This document shows positions 1-6,160 of a DNA stretch of 6,517 nt, in pieces. The position numbers and the translations under genes are program-made. The DNA is from Atopobiaceae bacterium (lineage in GTDB: Bacteria; Actinomycetota; Coriobacteriia; Coriobacteriales; Atopobiaceae). The notes below the pieces were generated by a model. That model was not told the origin of the DNA, did not search any database, and was given only the letters and a program-made list of their open reading frames with translations. The stretch's first letter is position 1, and every line of letters begins with the position of its first letter. The DNA lies in NCBI GenBank assembly GCA_017460265.1, contig JAFUBJ010000093.1:1-6517 (forward strand), read 5' to 3'.

Positions 1-8
1 ACCAGCAC
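1..8 (-). CDS. rplE: Probable start of L5 gene (partial, runs off window)
   Basis: On the minus strand a GGAGG ribosome binding site (18-14) is followed after 5 bases by a GTG codon (8-6) and then CTG, after which the window ends. The gene after rplX in the bacterial spc operon is normally rplE, encoding 50S protein L5, which binds 5S rRNA. Only the initiation region is visible, so identity rests on gene order. The true start could lie further downstream, outside the window. Confidence 0.4.
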
Positions 9-37
9 GGGGGCCTCCAAAGCAAACCAACCGGCTC

Positions 38-352
38 TTAGAACTCGGCGCCGCACTTCTTGCAGACGCGCTTCTTGTCCTTGCCCTCGCCGGTGTGGCC
101 CACGCGCGTGGGCTTGCCGCACTTGGGGCAAATGAGCATGACGTTGCTCGCGTCAATGGCGGCCTCGCGCTCGACGATGCCGCCGGACTGGCCGGCCTGG
201 GTGGGCTTCTGGTGCTTCTTCACCATGGCCACGCCCTCGACAATGACCTTGCCCTCGGCGGGCAGGGCACGCAGGACCTCGCCCTGGGCACCCTTGTCCT
301 TGCCGGAGAGGACCTGGACCTTGTCGCCCTTCTTGATGTTCATCTTAGGCAT
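38..352 (-). CDS. rplX: 50S ribosomal protein L24, zinc-ribbon form
   Basis: Encodes a 104-residue L24, an early-assembly protein that binds 23S rRNA near the exit-tunnel side of the large subunit. The N-terminal KOW segment (about residues 5-33, with KKGDKVQVLSGKDKG) and the central GVAMVKKHQKP motif are typical. The C-terminal part has CPKC (Cys75, Cys78) and CKKC (Cys97, Cys100), a four-cysteine arrangement expected to bind zinc; many L24 proteins lack these cysteines. The ATG at 352 is preferred because AAGGAGG (366-360) sits 7 bases upstream. An in-frame TTG at 358 is only 1 base from that site and cannot be the start. The gap to rplN is 12 bases and the Shine-Dalgarno overlaps the rplN stop (TAAGGAGG), suggesting translational coupling. 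Confidence 0.97.
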   Translation of the reverse strand: MPKMNIKKGDKVQVLSGKDKGAQGEVLRALPAEGKVIVEGVAMVKKHQKPTQAGQSGGIVEREAAIDASNVMLICPKCGKPTRVGHTGEGKDKKRVCKKCGAEF

Positions 353-359
353 GTCCAAG

Positions 360-366
360 CCTCCTT
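360..366 (-). promoter_or_regulatory. Ribosome binding site of rplX, overlaps rplN stop
   Basis: The minus strand reads TAAGGAGG across the rplN stop codon (367-365), so the Shine-Dalgarno AAGGAGG begins inside the stop. The 7-base spacing to the ATG at 352 decides the rplX start and rules out the upstream in-frame TTG. Confidence 0.85.
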
Positions 367-733
367 ACAGCGTCTCGGGTGCGAGCGAGACGATCTTCAT
401 GTACTTGTGGTCACGCAGCTCGCGAGCGACGGGCCCAAAGATACGGGTTCCGCGGGGCTCGCCTTCCTTGTCCACCAGCACGCAGGCGTTCTGGTCGAAC
501 TTGATGTAGCTGCCGTCCTTGCGACGGGTCTCCTTGGCGGTGCGCACGACGACGCAGCGCACAACGTCACCCTTCTTCACGTTGCTGTTGGGAGTGGCCT
601 CCTGGACAGCGCAGATGATGACGTCGGCGAGACGAGCATAACGACGCTTGGAGCCACCAAGAACCTTGATGCACTTAACACGCCTGGCGCCACTGTTGTC
701 AGCGACGGTGAGCATGCTCTCCATCTGAATCAT
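365..733 (-). CDS. rplN: 50S ribosomal protein L14
   Basis: Encodes a 122-residue L14, the standard bacterial length. L14 binds 23S rRNA at the subunit interface, takes part in bridges to 16S rRNA and contacts L19. The start MIQMESMLTVADNSGAR is the family N-terminus, followed by the conserved stretch around residues 53-65 (KKGDVVRCVVVRT) and the C-terminal GTRIFGPVARELR (95-107). The ATG at 733 follows GGAGG (745-741) by 7 bases; 12 further in-frame codons upstream lack family similarity. It is the first spc-type gene after the S10-type genes, and the 68-base gap before it is one of the two longest inside the cluster. Confidence 0.98.
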   Translation of the reverse strand: MIQMESMLTVADNSGARRVKCIKVLGGSKRRYARLADVIICAVQEATPNSNVKKGDVVRCVVVRTAKETRRKDGSYIKFDQNACVLVDKEGEPRGTRIFGPVARELRDHKYMKIVSLAPETL

Positions 734-761
734 TGCTGTTCCTCCGATTATCCCTGGCCGG

Positions 762-779
762 GGCGCCACTTAAGGCGCC
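762..779 (-). other. Small GC hairpin in the rpsQ-rplN gap
   Basis: The 68-base gap between rpsQ and rplN holds two copies of GGCGCC (762-767 and 774-779), each self-complementary, so they can pair as a 6-bp stem with a 6-base loop. No T-tract follows on the minus strand, so it is not a standard terminator. It marks the junction of the S10 and spc gene groups and could be a processing or pausing site, or mean nothing. Confidence 0.4.
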
Positions 780-801
780 GAGACCAGAAGCGGTGCGTTA
801 C

Positions 802-1068
802 TTACTTGGCCTTCTCCACGATCTCGACCAGGCGCCAGCGCTTGGTCTTGGAGAGGGGACGGGTCTCCATGACGCGCACGGTGTCGCCGAGGCCAGCCTC
901 GCCGTTCTCGTCGTGCACGTGGAGCTTCTTGTGGACGGTCATCATCTTGCTGTACTTGGGGTGACGCTTGCGGTACTCGATCTGGACCGTGATGGTCTTC
1001 TCGCCGGAGAGCGAGGTGACCAGCCCGGTGCGGACCTTGCGAGCGTTCCTGGTCTGAGTTTCAGCCAT
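802..1068 (-). CDS. rpsQ: 30S ribosomal protein S17
   Basis: Encodes an 88-residue S17, an OB-fold primary binder of the 5' domain of 16S rRNA. Residues 11-30 (KVRTGLVTSLSGEKTITVQI) form the first beta strands. The region at 31-52 with KRHPKYSK and HVHDE is typical, and the C-terminal signature GDTVRVMETRPLSKTKRWRL occupies 61-80. The ATG at 1068 has AGGAG (1081-1077) 8 bases upstream. It starts 17 bases after the rpmC stop. Nothing is truncated. Confidence 0.98.
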   Translation of the reverse strand: MAETQTRNARKVRTGLVTSLSGEKTITVQIEYRKRHPKYSKMMTVHKKLHVHDENGEAGLGDTVRVMETRPLSKTKRWRLVEIVEKAK

Positions 1069-1085
1069 TTTCTACTCTCCTGGTC

Positions 1086-1295
1086 TTAGTTCTCGGACTT
1101 GGCAGCCGCGATCTCGCGGGCGCGGATCTCGGTCTGGACGCGAGCGATGTCGCGCTTGACGGCGGTCACGCGGGCGGTGTTGTCCAGCTGGCTGGTGGCC
1201 ATCTGGAAGCGGAGGTTGAAGAGCTCCGCACGACCGTCCTCGAGCTTGGCGGCGAGCTCGGCGTCAGAGAGCTCGCGGATATCCTTGTACTTCAT
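1086..1295 (-). CDS. rpmC: 50S ribosomal protein L29
   Basis: Encodes a 69-residue L29, a two-helix protein at the exit-tunnel rim beside L23, where nascent-chain factors dock. The N-terminal KDIRELSDAELAAKL and ELFNLRFQMATSQLDNTAR (about residues 25-43) are the family signature, followed by a second basic helix. It starts 3 bases after the rplP stop, and its Shine-Dalgarno GGAGG lies in the last rplP codons, so coupled translation with rplP is likely. The alanine- and charge-rich last ten residues are variable in the family. Confidence 0.97.
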   Translation of the reverse strand: MKYKDIRELSDAELAAKLEDGRAELFNLRFQMATSQLDNTARVTAVKRDIARVQTEIRAREIAAAKSEN

Positions 1296-1298
1296 TGC

Positions 1299-1724
1299 CT
1301 ACTCCTCCACGTCCTGGTCGGCGCGGGTGACGATCTTGGTCTTGATCGGCAGCTTGTGCTGAGCAAGACGCAGGGCCTCGCGGGCGACCTCGTCGGACAC
1401 GCCCGTGATCTCAAACATGATGCGGCCCGGCTTGACGACGGCCACCCACTCCTCGGGGTTGCCCTTACCGGAACCCATGCGGGTCTCTGCCGGCTTCTTG
1501 GTGATGGGCTTGTCCGGGAAGATGGTGATCCAGACCTTACCGCCACGGCGCATCTTACGGGTCATGGCGACACGGCAGGCCTCGATCTGGCGGTTGGTGA
1601 TCCAGTGGGCCTCCAGAGCCTGGATGCCGTAATCACCAAAATGCAGGGTGGTGTTGCCCTTGGCCTGGCCCTTCATGGAGCCGCGCTGAACCTTGCGGTG
1701 GAGCACACGCTTAGGTGCGAGCAT
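1299..1724 (-). CDS. rplP: 50S ribosomal protein L16
   Basis: Encodes a 141-residue L16, a late-assembly protein of the central protuberance region that contacts A-site tRNA and is needed for peptidyl transferase activity. Seen directly: MLAPKRVLHRKVQRG at the N-terminus, FGDYGIQALE (29-38), WITNRQIEACRVAMTR (41-56), FPDKPITKKPAETRMGSGKG (69-88) and the GRIMFEI segment. The ATG overlaps the rpsC stop by one base (TAATG at 1726-1722), and AGGAGG lies within the end of rpsC, strongly implying coupled translation. Length and motifs are normal. Confidence 0.98.
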   Translation of the reverse strand: MLAPKRVLHRKVQRGSMKGQAKGNTTLHFGDYGIQALEAHWITNRQIEACRVAMTRKMRRGGKVWITIFPDKPITKKPAETRMGSGKGNPEEWVAVVKPGRIMFEITGVSDEVAREALRLAQHKLPIKTKIVTRADQDVEE

Positions 1725-2434
1725 TAGCGGGCCCTCCTCTCATTGCGACCGCGGCGAGGACGGCTGCTGCCCTCGAGCTCGGGGCGCAGCGCGGGCTGGC
1801 CCTTCATCTGCTCGCCGAGGTAGATCCAAACCTTGATGCCCACGGCACCCATGGTGGTGCGGGCGGTGGACTCGCCGTAGCCAATCTTGGCGCGCAGGGT
1901 GTGCAGAGGCACGCGACCCTCGCGGTACCACTCGCGGCGGCCCATCTCGGCGCCGTTCAGGCGGCCGGAGCACTGGATACGAACGCCCTTGGCGCCGGCC
2001 TTGCGAGCCGACTGGACGGCCTTGCGCATGGCACGACGGAAGGCGACGCGGCCCTCAAGCTGCTCGGCGATGGACTGGGCAACCAGGTTGGCGTCGAGCT
2101 CGGGACGCTTGACCTCGATGACGTCGACGTTGACGTTACCCTTGCCAGCACCGGCAACGCGCTCGAGGTCGGCGCGAAGGTTGTCGATCTCGGCACCCTT
2201 CTTGCCAATGACGATGCCCGGGCGGGCGGTGTAGATGGTGACCTTCACCTTGTCGCCGGCGCGCTCGATGTCCACGCGAGACAGGGCGGCGCGCTCGAGG
2301 CGCTTGGCGAGATACTTGCGGATCTTGAGGTCATTGCCGAGCTTCTCGGCGTAGTCCTTGTCGGCGTACCAGCGGGAACGCCACTCCTCGGTGGTGCCGA
2401 GGCGGAAGCCGGTAGGATGTACCTTCTGTCCCAT
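1724..2434 (-). CDS. rpsC: 30S ribosomal protein S3
   Basis: Encodes a 236-residue S3, which lies on the 30S head at the mRNA entry tunnel and, with S4 and S5, contributes to mRNA helicase activity. MGQKVHPTGFRLG opens the protein. A type II KH domain is shown by the GKKG loop at 77-80 inside RPGIVIGKKGAEI. The C-terminal domain carries the S3 signature SGRLNGAEMGRREWYREGRV (157-176). A short arginine-rich tail (225-236) follows, as in many actinobacterial S3 proteins. The start has AAGGAGG 7 bases upstream and lies 2 bases after the rplV stop. Confidence 0.98.
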   Translation of the reverse strand: MGQKVHPTGFRLGTTEEWRSRWYADKDYAEKLGNDLKIRKYLAKRLERAALSRVDIERAGDKVKVTIYTARPGIVIGKKGAEIDNLRADLERVAGAGKGNVNVDVIEVKRPELDANLVAQSIAEQLEGRVAFRRAMRKAVQSARKAGAKGVRIQCSGRLNGAEMGRREWYREGRVPLHTLRAKIGYGESTARTTMGAVGIKVWIYLGEQMKGQPALRPELEGSSRPRRGRNERRAR

Positions 2435-2436
2435 CC

Positions 2437-2790
2437 TTACGCCTCCTTCCTAGGTGCGACGACGACGGTGATGTGGCTGGTGCGCTTGTTGATGCGCGAC
2501 GCAGAGCCCTTGGCACGCGGGCGGATGCGCTTCAGCGTCGGGCCCTCGTCGACAAAGGCGGCCTTCACGACCAGGTTGCTGGAGCGAAGGTTGTTGTTGT
2601 TCTCGGCGTTGGCGATGGCGGAGCGGAGCACCTTGGCGACCGGCTCGGCGGCAGCGCGCGTGGAGAACTGCAGGACCTCGAGCGCCTGCTCGACGGACTT
2701 GTTGCGGATGGTGTCCACGACCATGCGCACCTTGCGCGGCGCCATGCGCACGTACTTGGCGGTGGCGCGGACCTCGTTGTTGTTAGCCAT
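2437..2790 (-). CDS. rplV: 50S ribosomal protein L22
   Basis: Encodes a 117-residue L22, which binds all domains of 23S rRNA and sends a long beta-hairpin into the nascent-peptide tunnel. RATAKYVRMAPRKVRMVVD (8-26) is the N-terminal signature. The hairpin region spans about 83-109, with the basic tip PRAKGSASRINKRTSH; this is the part where macrolide-resistance changes occur in other bacteria, and no insertion or deletion is obvious. A run of four asparagines (64-67) is encoded by AAC codons. The start has GGGGAGG (2806-2800) 9 bases upstream, overlapping the rpsS stop. Confidence 0.98.
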   Translation of the reverse strand: MANNNEVRATAKYVRMAPRKVRMVVDTIRNKSVEQALEVLQFSTRAAAEPVAKVLRSAIANAENNNNLRSSNLVVKAAFVDEGPTLKRIRPRAKGSASRINKRTSHITVVVAPRKEA

Positions 2791-2805
2791 GTGTCTTTAC
2801 CTCCC

Positions 2806-3066
2806 CTACTTTGCCTTGTGGCCGCGGAAGGTGCGGGACGGAGAGAACTCGCCCAGCTTGTGACCAACCATGGACTCGGTGATGTACACGGGGACATGCT
2901 TGCGGCCGTCGTGGACGGCGATCGTGTGGCCCACCATGTCGGGGAAGATGGTGGAGGAACGCGACCAGGTCTTGATGACCTCCTTCTTGCCAGCCTCGTT
3001 CATGGCGACGACACGCTGAAGGAGGCGAGTCTCCACAAACGGGCCCTTCTTGAGACTTCTGCTCAT
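2806..3066 (-). CDS. rpsS: 30S ribosomal protein S19
   Basis: Encodes an 86-residue S19, a 30S head protein that pairs with S13 and bridges to the large subunit near the A site. MSRSLKKGPFVE begins it. Residues 33-46 (TWSRSSTIFPDMVG) and the C-terminal signature GHKLGEFSPSRTFRGH (68-83) are fully conserved in style. The ATG at 3066 follows AAGGAG (3082-3077) by 10 bases. It lies 27 bases after the rplB stop. Confidence 0.98.
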   Translation of the reverse strand: MSRSLKKGPFVETRLLQRVVAMNEAGKKEVIKTWSRSSTIFPDMVGHTIAVHDGRKHVPVYITESMVGHKLGEFSPSRTFRGHKAK

Positions 3067-3093
3067 ACTTTCTTATCTCCTTATCGTGTGCCG

Positions 3094-3936
<843 letters not shown>

Positions 3937-4083
3937 TACTTCTTTCCCTTCTTGTTCCGTTGGCCGTTTCACCCGGGATAGCGAAACGACACCGGACCTT
4001 ACCACGGTTCCGCGCGTATCCTTCACGCGCGGCAAATCAGCCCACCGACCTTAACGGCGGTAGGCGGAAGTGCCAGGGGTTGC
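3937..4083 (-). other. 147-base rplW-rplB gap with hairpins
   Basis: This is the longest gap inside the cluster. It contains a perfect 8-bp GC stem (CCGCGCGT at 4010-4017 with ACGCGCGG at 4025-4032, 7-base loop). Nearer rplB there is a 6-bp stem (CGTTTC 3965-3970 with GAAACG 3983-3988, 12-base loop). A third, bulged pairing (3994-3998 with 4006-4011) would compete with the 8-bp stem. No T-tract follows any stem on the minus strand, so these do not look like terminators, and no convincing promoter is visible. They may be an internal regulatory leader, an RNase processing site, or structure without function. I recognise no known RNA family. Confidence 0.5.
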
Positions 4084-4380
4084 CTACTCGGCAGCCTGGT
4101 TGGAGAAGATCTCGATCTGCTCGCCGGGAGCGAGGGTCACGATGGCCTTCTTCCAGGTGCGGGTCATGCCGGCCTGATAGCGGACGCGCTTCTTCTTGGC
4201 GCGGACCCACATGGTGTTGACCTTGGTCACATGCACGTTGAAGAGCTTCTCAACGGCAGCGGCAATCTCCTCCTTGGGAGCAGTGCGAGCCACCTCGAAG
4301 GTGTACTTGCCCTGGGACATCAGGTCAAAGGAGCGCTCGGAGACGACCGGGCGGATGATGACGTCGTATGCGGACTGCAT
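4084..4380 (-). CDS. rplW: 50S ribosomal protein L23
   Basis: Encodes a 98-residue L23, which sits at the tunnel exit and docks trigger factor, signal recognition particle and the translocon. Residues 7-15 (VIIRPVVSE) are the N-terminal signature. KYTFEVARTAPKEEI (25-39), VEKLFNVHVTKVNT (43-56) and the basic KKKRVRYQ followed by KKAIVTL are typical. The ATG overlaps the rplD stop by one base (TAATG at 4382-4378), with AGGAGG inside the last rplD codons 10 bases upstream, so coupled translation is likely. The 147-base gap after it breaks the otherwise close packing. Confidence 0.97.
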   Translation of the reverse strand: MQSAYDVIIRPVVSERSFDLMSQGKYTFEVARTAPKEEIAAAVEKLFNVHVTKVNTMWVRAKKKRVRYQAGMTRTWKKAIVTLAPGEQIEIFSNQAAE

Positions 4381-5006
4381 TATGCAAGCACCTCCTCGAG
4401 CTGCTTGGCGACGGCGGCGCTCATGAGAAGAGCGGCGTTGTCGAGAATGAAGCGGGTGTTGGCCTCGGTGGAGCCGATTATGGTCACCTTGGGGAGGTTG
4501 CGGAACGCCAGGTAGGTGGTGACGTCGTCGTCAGGAACGACGAGAGTCACGCGCTTGCCCTCAAGGCCGAGGGCCTTGATGATGGCGGCAGCCTTCTTGG
4601 TGGACGGCTCGTCGAAGGTCAGCTCGTCCAGGACCACCAGCTCGCCGTCGGCAAGCTTGGAGGAAAGCGCGGAGCGCATGGCGAGCTTCTTCATCTTGTT
4701 GTTGGCGCGCAGGGCGTGGCTGTGGGGCAGGGGCCCAAAGATCACGCCGCCGCCGGTCCACTGGCCAGCGCGGGTCGAGCCCTGACGGGCACGGCCGGTG
4801 CCCTTCTGGCGATAGGGCTTCTTGCCGCCGCCGCTGACGAAGTGGCGGTTCTTGGTGGAGTGGGTGCCCTGGCGGAGGCTGGCCTCGTAGGCCACGACCA
4901 CCTGGTGCATCACGGGGACGTTCGGCTCGATGCCGAAGACGTCAGAGTTGAGCTCGACCGTGCCGGCCGCGCCTCCCTCGACGTTCTTGAGTTCAATGCT
5001 GGACAT
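4380..5006 (-). CDS. rplD: 50S ribosomal protein L4
   Basis: Encodes a 208-residue L4, which binds 23S rRNA domain I and extends a loop into the peptide tunnel. In E. coli L4 is also the autogenous repressor of the S10 operon; whether that holds here is unknown. The tunnel loop is visible at about 56-95, containing GGGKKPYRQKGTGRARQGS and GGGVIFGPLPHSH. The globular part resumes at about 106 with KKLAMRSALSSKL. The start has AAGGAGG (5018-5012) 5 bases upstream and lies 41 bases after rplC. Start and length fit the family. Confidence 0.98.
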   Translation of the reverse strand: MSSIELKNVEGGAAGTVELNSDVFGIEPNVPVMHQVVVAYEASLRQGTHSTKNRHFVSGGGKKPYRQKGTGRARQGSTRAGQWTGGGVIFGPLPHSHALRANNKMKKLAMRSALSSKLADGELVVLDELTFDEPSTKKAAAIIKALGLEGKRVTLVVPDDDVTTYLAFRNLPKVTIIGSTEANTRFILDNAALLMSAAVAKQLEEVLA

Positions 5007-5047
5007 GGTGTCCTCCTTGACTGCCTAAAGGCTGATGTACGGGGCCC

Positions 5048-5668
5048 TTAGGCCATGCGGACCTGGACGAGGGCGTTCTTGCCGCCAGGCACCGCGCCCT
5101 TGACGAGCATGAGGTTCTGCTCGGCATCGATGCGGACGAGCTTGAGGTTCTTGACGGTGACGCGCTCGTCACCCATGTGGCCGGCCATGTGCAGGCCCTT
5201 GCGGACGCGCGCGGGATAGGCGCACTGACCGATGGAGCCCGGCTTGCGCTGGTTGCGGGAGCCGTGGGTCATGGGGCCGCGGGAGAAGTTCCAGCGCTTG
5301 ATGGTGCCCTGGAAGCCCTTGCCCTTGGAGGTGCCGGTGACGTCGACTGCCTTGACGTCGGCAAAGTCGGCGACGGTCACCTGGTCGCCCGTGGAGTGCT
5401 CCTCGCCGTTCTCGACGCGGACCTCGCGCAGGTAGCGCATCGGCTCGACGCCCTGGGCGGCAAAGTGGCCGGCGAGGGGCTTGTTGACGTGCTTGGGCTT
5501 GATGTCACCAAAGCCAATCTGGACGGCCTCGTAGCCGTCAGTGGCCGTGGTCTTGACCTGCGACACCGTGCAGGGGCCTGCCTGGATGACGGTGACGGGC
5601 ACGACGTTGTCGTCCTCGTCCCAAACCTGGGTCATCCCGCTCTTGCGGCCGAGAATCATGTTGACCAT
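5048..5668 (-). CDS. rplC: 50S ribosomal protein L3
   Basis: Encodes a 206-residue L3, which starts 50S assembly and reaches toward the peptidyl transferase centre. MVNMILGRKSGMTQVWDED opens it. The central loop carries GTSKGKGFQGTIKRWNFSRG (112-131), HGSRNQRKPGSIGQ (135-148) and MAGHMGDE (161-168). Gln148 matches the glutamine methylated in E. coli L3. The ATG at 5668 has AAAGGA (5680-5675) 6 bases upstream; a second ATG three codons in is too far from it. An in-frame extension of 78 codons upstream has no family similarity. Here rplC is the first gene of the run: the usual rpsJ is missing in front, and the gene is preceded by a long non-coding leader. Confidence 0.98.
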   Translation of the reverse strand: MVNMILGRKSGMTQVWDEDDNVVPVTVIQAGPCTVSQVKTTATDGYEAVQIGFGDIKPKHVNKPLAGHFAAQGVEPMRYLREVRVENGEEHSTGDQVTVADFADVKAVDVTGTSKGKGFQGTIKRWNFSRGPMTHGSRNQRKPGSIGQCAYPARVRKGLHMAGHMGDERVTVKNLKLVRIDAEQNLMLVKGAVPGGKNALVQVRMA

Positions 5669-5709
5669 TCCTGGTCCTTTCCTTCGGCGGTCATGGGACA
5701 TCAATGAAA

Positions 5710-5813
5710 GCGCACCCTGCGCCCTCCCCAGCGGACCGCATCCGACGTGTGCTACCACCTGCGGTTTTGTTGGTGCCCTTCCACGAGCAGGTGCCCCTAC
5801 ACAGGATGGGGCA
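5710..5813 (-). other. rplC-proximal leader hairpins
   Basis: Three simple stems lie in the last 150 bases before rplC. TGCCCC (5792-5797) pairs with GGGGCA (5808-5813) over a 10-base loop. ACCGCA (5735-5740) pairs with TGCGGT (5760-5765) over a 19-base loop. GCGCA (5710-5714) pairs with TGCGC (5718-5722) over a 3-base loop, about 40 bases ahead of the rplC start. GGTGCCC also occurs twice (5772-5778 and 5790-5796), so the first stem has an alternative partner. Each stem is short and could be chance. Their position in the 5' leader of a ribosomal protein operon makes a regulatory role possible, but none matches a leader family I can name. Confidence 0.35.
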
Positions 5814-5870
5814 TGTGGTCGAGACATAACTCCACCACAGTTCAGCAGCTTTTCTAGTTTACTTGCGCAT

Positions 5871-5962
5871 GGGGGAGATACGCCCGACCGCGTGGCTTTC
5901 ACAATCTTTCCACCTTATGGCCAGACGGCAGGCCATACGGTGCGTTGAGCCACGCCTCCCCC
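5871..5962 (-). other. Nested three-stem structure in rplC leader
   Basis: Three perfect inverted repeats are nested. The outer stem is GGGGGAG (5871-5877) with CTCCCCC (5956-5962). The middle stem is GCGTGGCT (5890-5897) with AGCCACGC (5948-5955). The inner stem is TATGGCC (5916-5922) with GGCCATA (5931-5937), closing an 8-base loop. On the 5948-5962 side the outer and middle stems touch with no gap, while the other side has a 12-base bulge, so they could stack. There is no coding sequence here. It would lie in the transcribed leader only if the promoter is upstream of about 5962, which I cannot show. It resembles a folded RNA domain, but I recognise no family. Confidence 0.45.
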
Positions 5963-6001
5963 GACGGAAAAGATGGCCCCTGTCGGCGTGACGGACGTAG
6001 C

Positions 6002-6035
6002 AAAAACGGGGGGGTGGCCGTCGTGACCGCCCCCC
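6002..6035 (-). terminator. Rho-independent terminator of cell-wall repeat gene
   Basis: On the minus strand a run of six G (6035-6030) plus CGG pairs with CCACCCCCC (9 bp including one G-U), closing a 9-base loop. Two bases (CG) follow the stem, then five T (6006-6002). The T-tract is on the minus-strand side only, so it ends transcription coming from the gene at 6161-6517. It separates that gene from the ribosomal operon, so rplC must have its own promoter between about 6000 and 5669. Confidence 0.75.
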
Positions 6036-6047
6036 ATGGGCCCAGGA

Positions 6048-6156
6048 TGGCGCAGTCGGATGGCACAGTCGTACGAGGAACGACTGCGCCGCTGGGGGCT
6101 CGTCGGCTGCCTCGGCGGCCTGTCGTGGCGCAGCCGTTCCTCGTCCGACTGCGCCA
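6048..6156. repeat. REP-like inverted pair of 29-base palindromes
   Basis: Unit A (6062-6090) and unit B (6127-6155) are each imperfect palindromes with ends of the type GGCGCAG...CTGCGCC. Unit B reversed matches unit A at 26 of 29 positions. With flanking bases, the arms 6061-6092 and 6125-6156 are complementary at 28 of 32 positions around a 32-base loop. A third, partial copy (TGGCGCAGTCGGA, 6048-6060) directly precedes unit A and is a perfect 13-bp complement of 6144-6156, so two pairings compete. It begins 4 bases after the stop codon at 6161. It may be a REP/BIME-type element, a transcript 3' end structure, or a small MITE; no target-site duplication is visible. Confidence 0.7.
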
Positions 6157-6160
6157 CCGG

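Noticed and set aside
747..752. GATAAT (minus strand), a possible -10 box before rplN
   Set aside because: No acceptable -35 at 16-18 bases, and transcription would begin inside the rplN Shine-Dalgarno, leaving no usable leader.
5735..5765. T-box-like GGTGGTAGCAC in the rplC leader
   Set aside because: It only loosely resembles the T-box antiterminator consensus, there is no matching terminator, and T-boxes normally control aminoacyl-tRNA synthetase or amino acid genes.
5669..5902. Upstream in-frame extension of L3 (78 codons)
   Set aside because: The extension has no L3 similarity, whereas the ATG at 5668 has a spaced ribosome binding site and gives the normal family length.
5875..5910. 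TTGTGA and TATCTC (minus strand, 18-base spacing) as rplC promoter
   Set aside because: Both boxes match the consensus poorly (4 of 6 and 3 of 6), so no promoter is annotated although one must exist in this region.
6048..6156. CRISPR array or integron attachment site
   Set aside because: Only two inverted units and a partial one are present, not regularly spaced direct repeats, and no associated cas or integrase gene is in the window.
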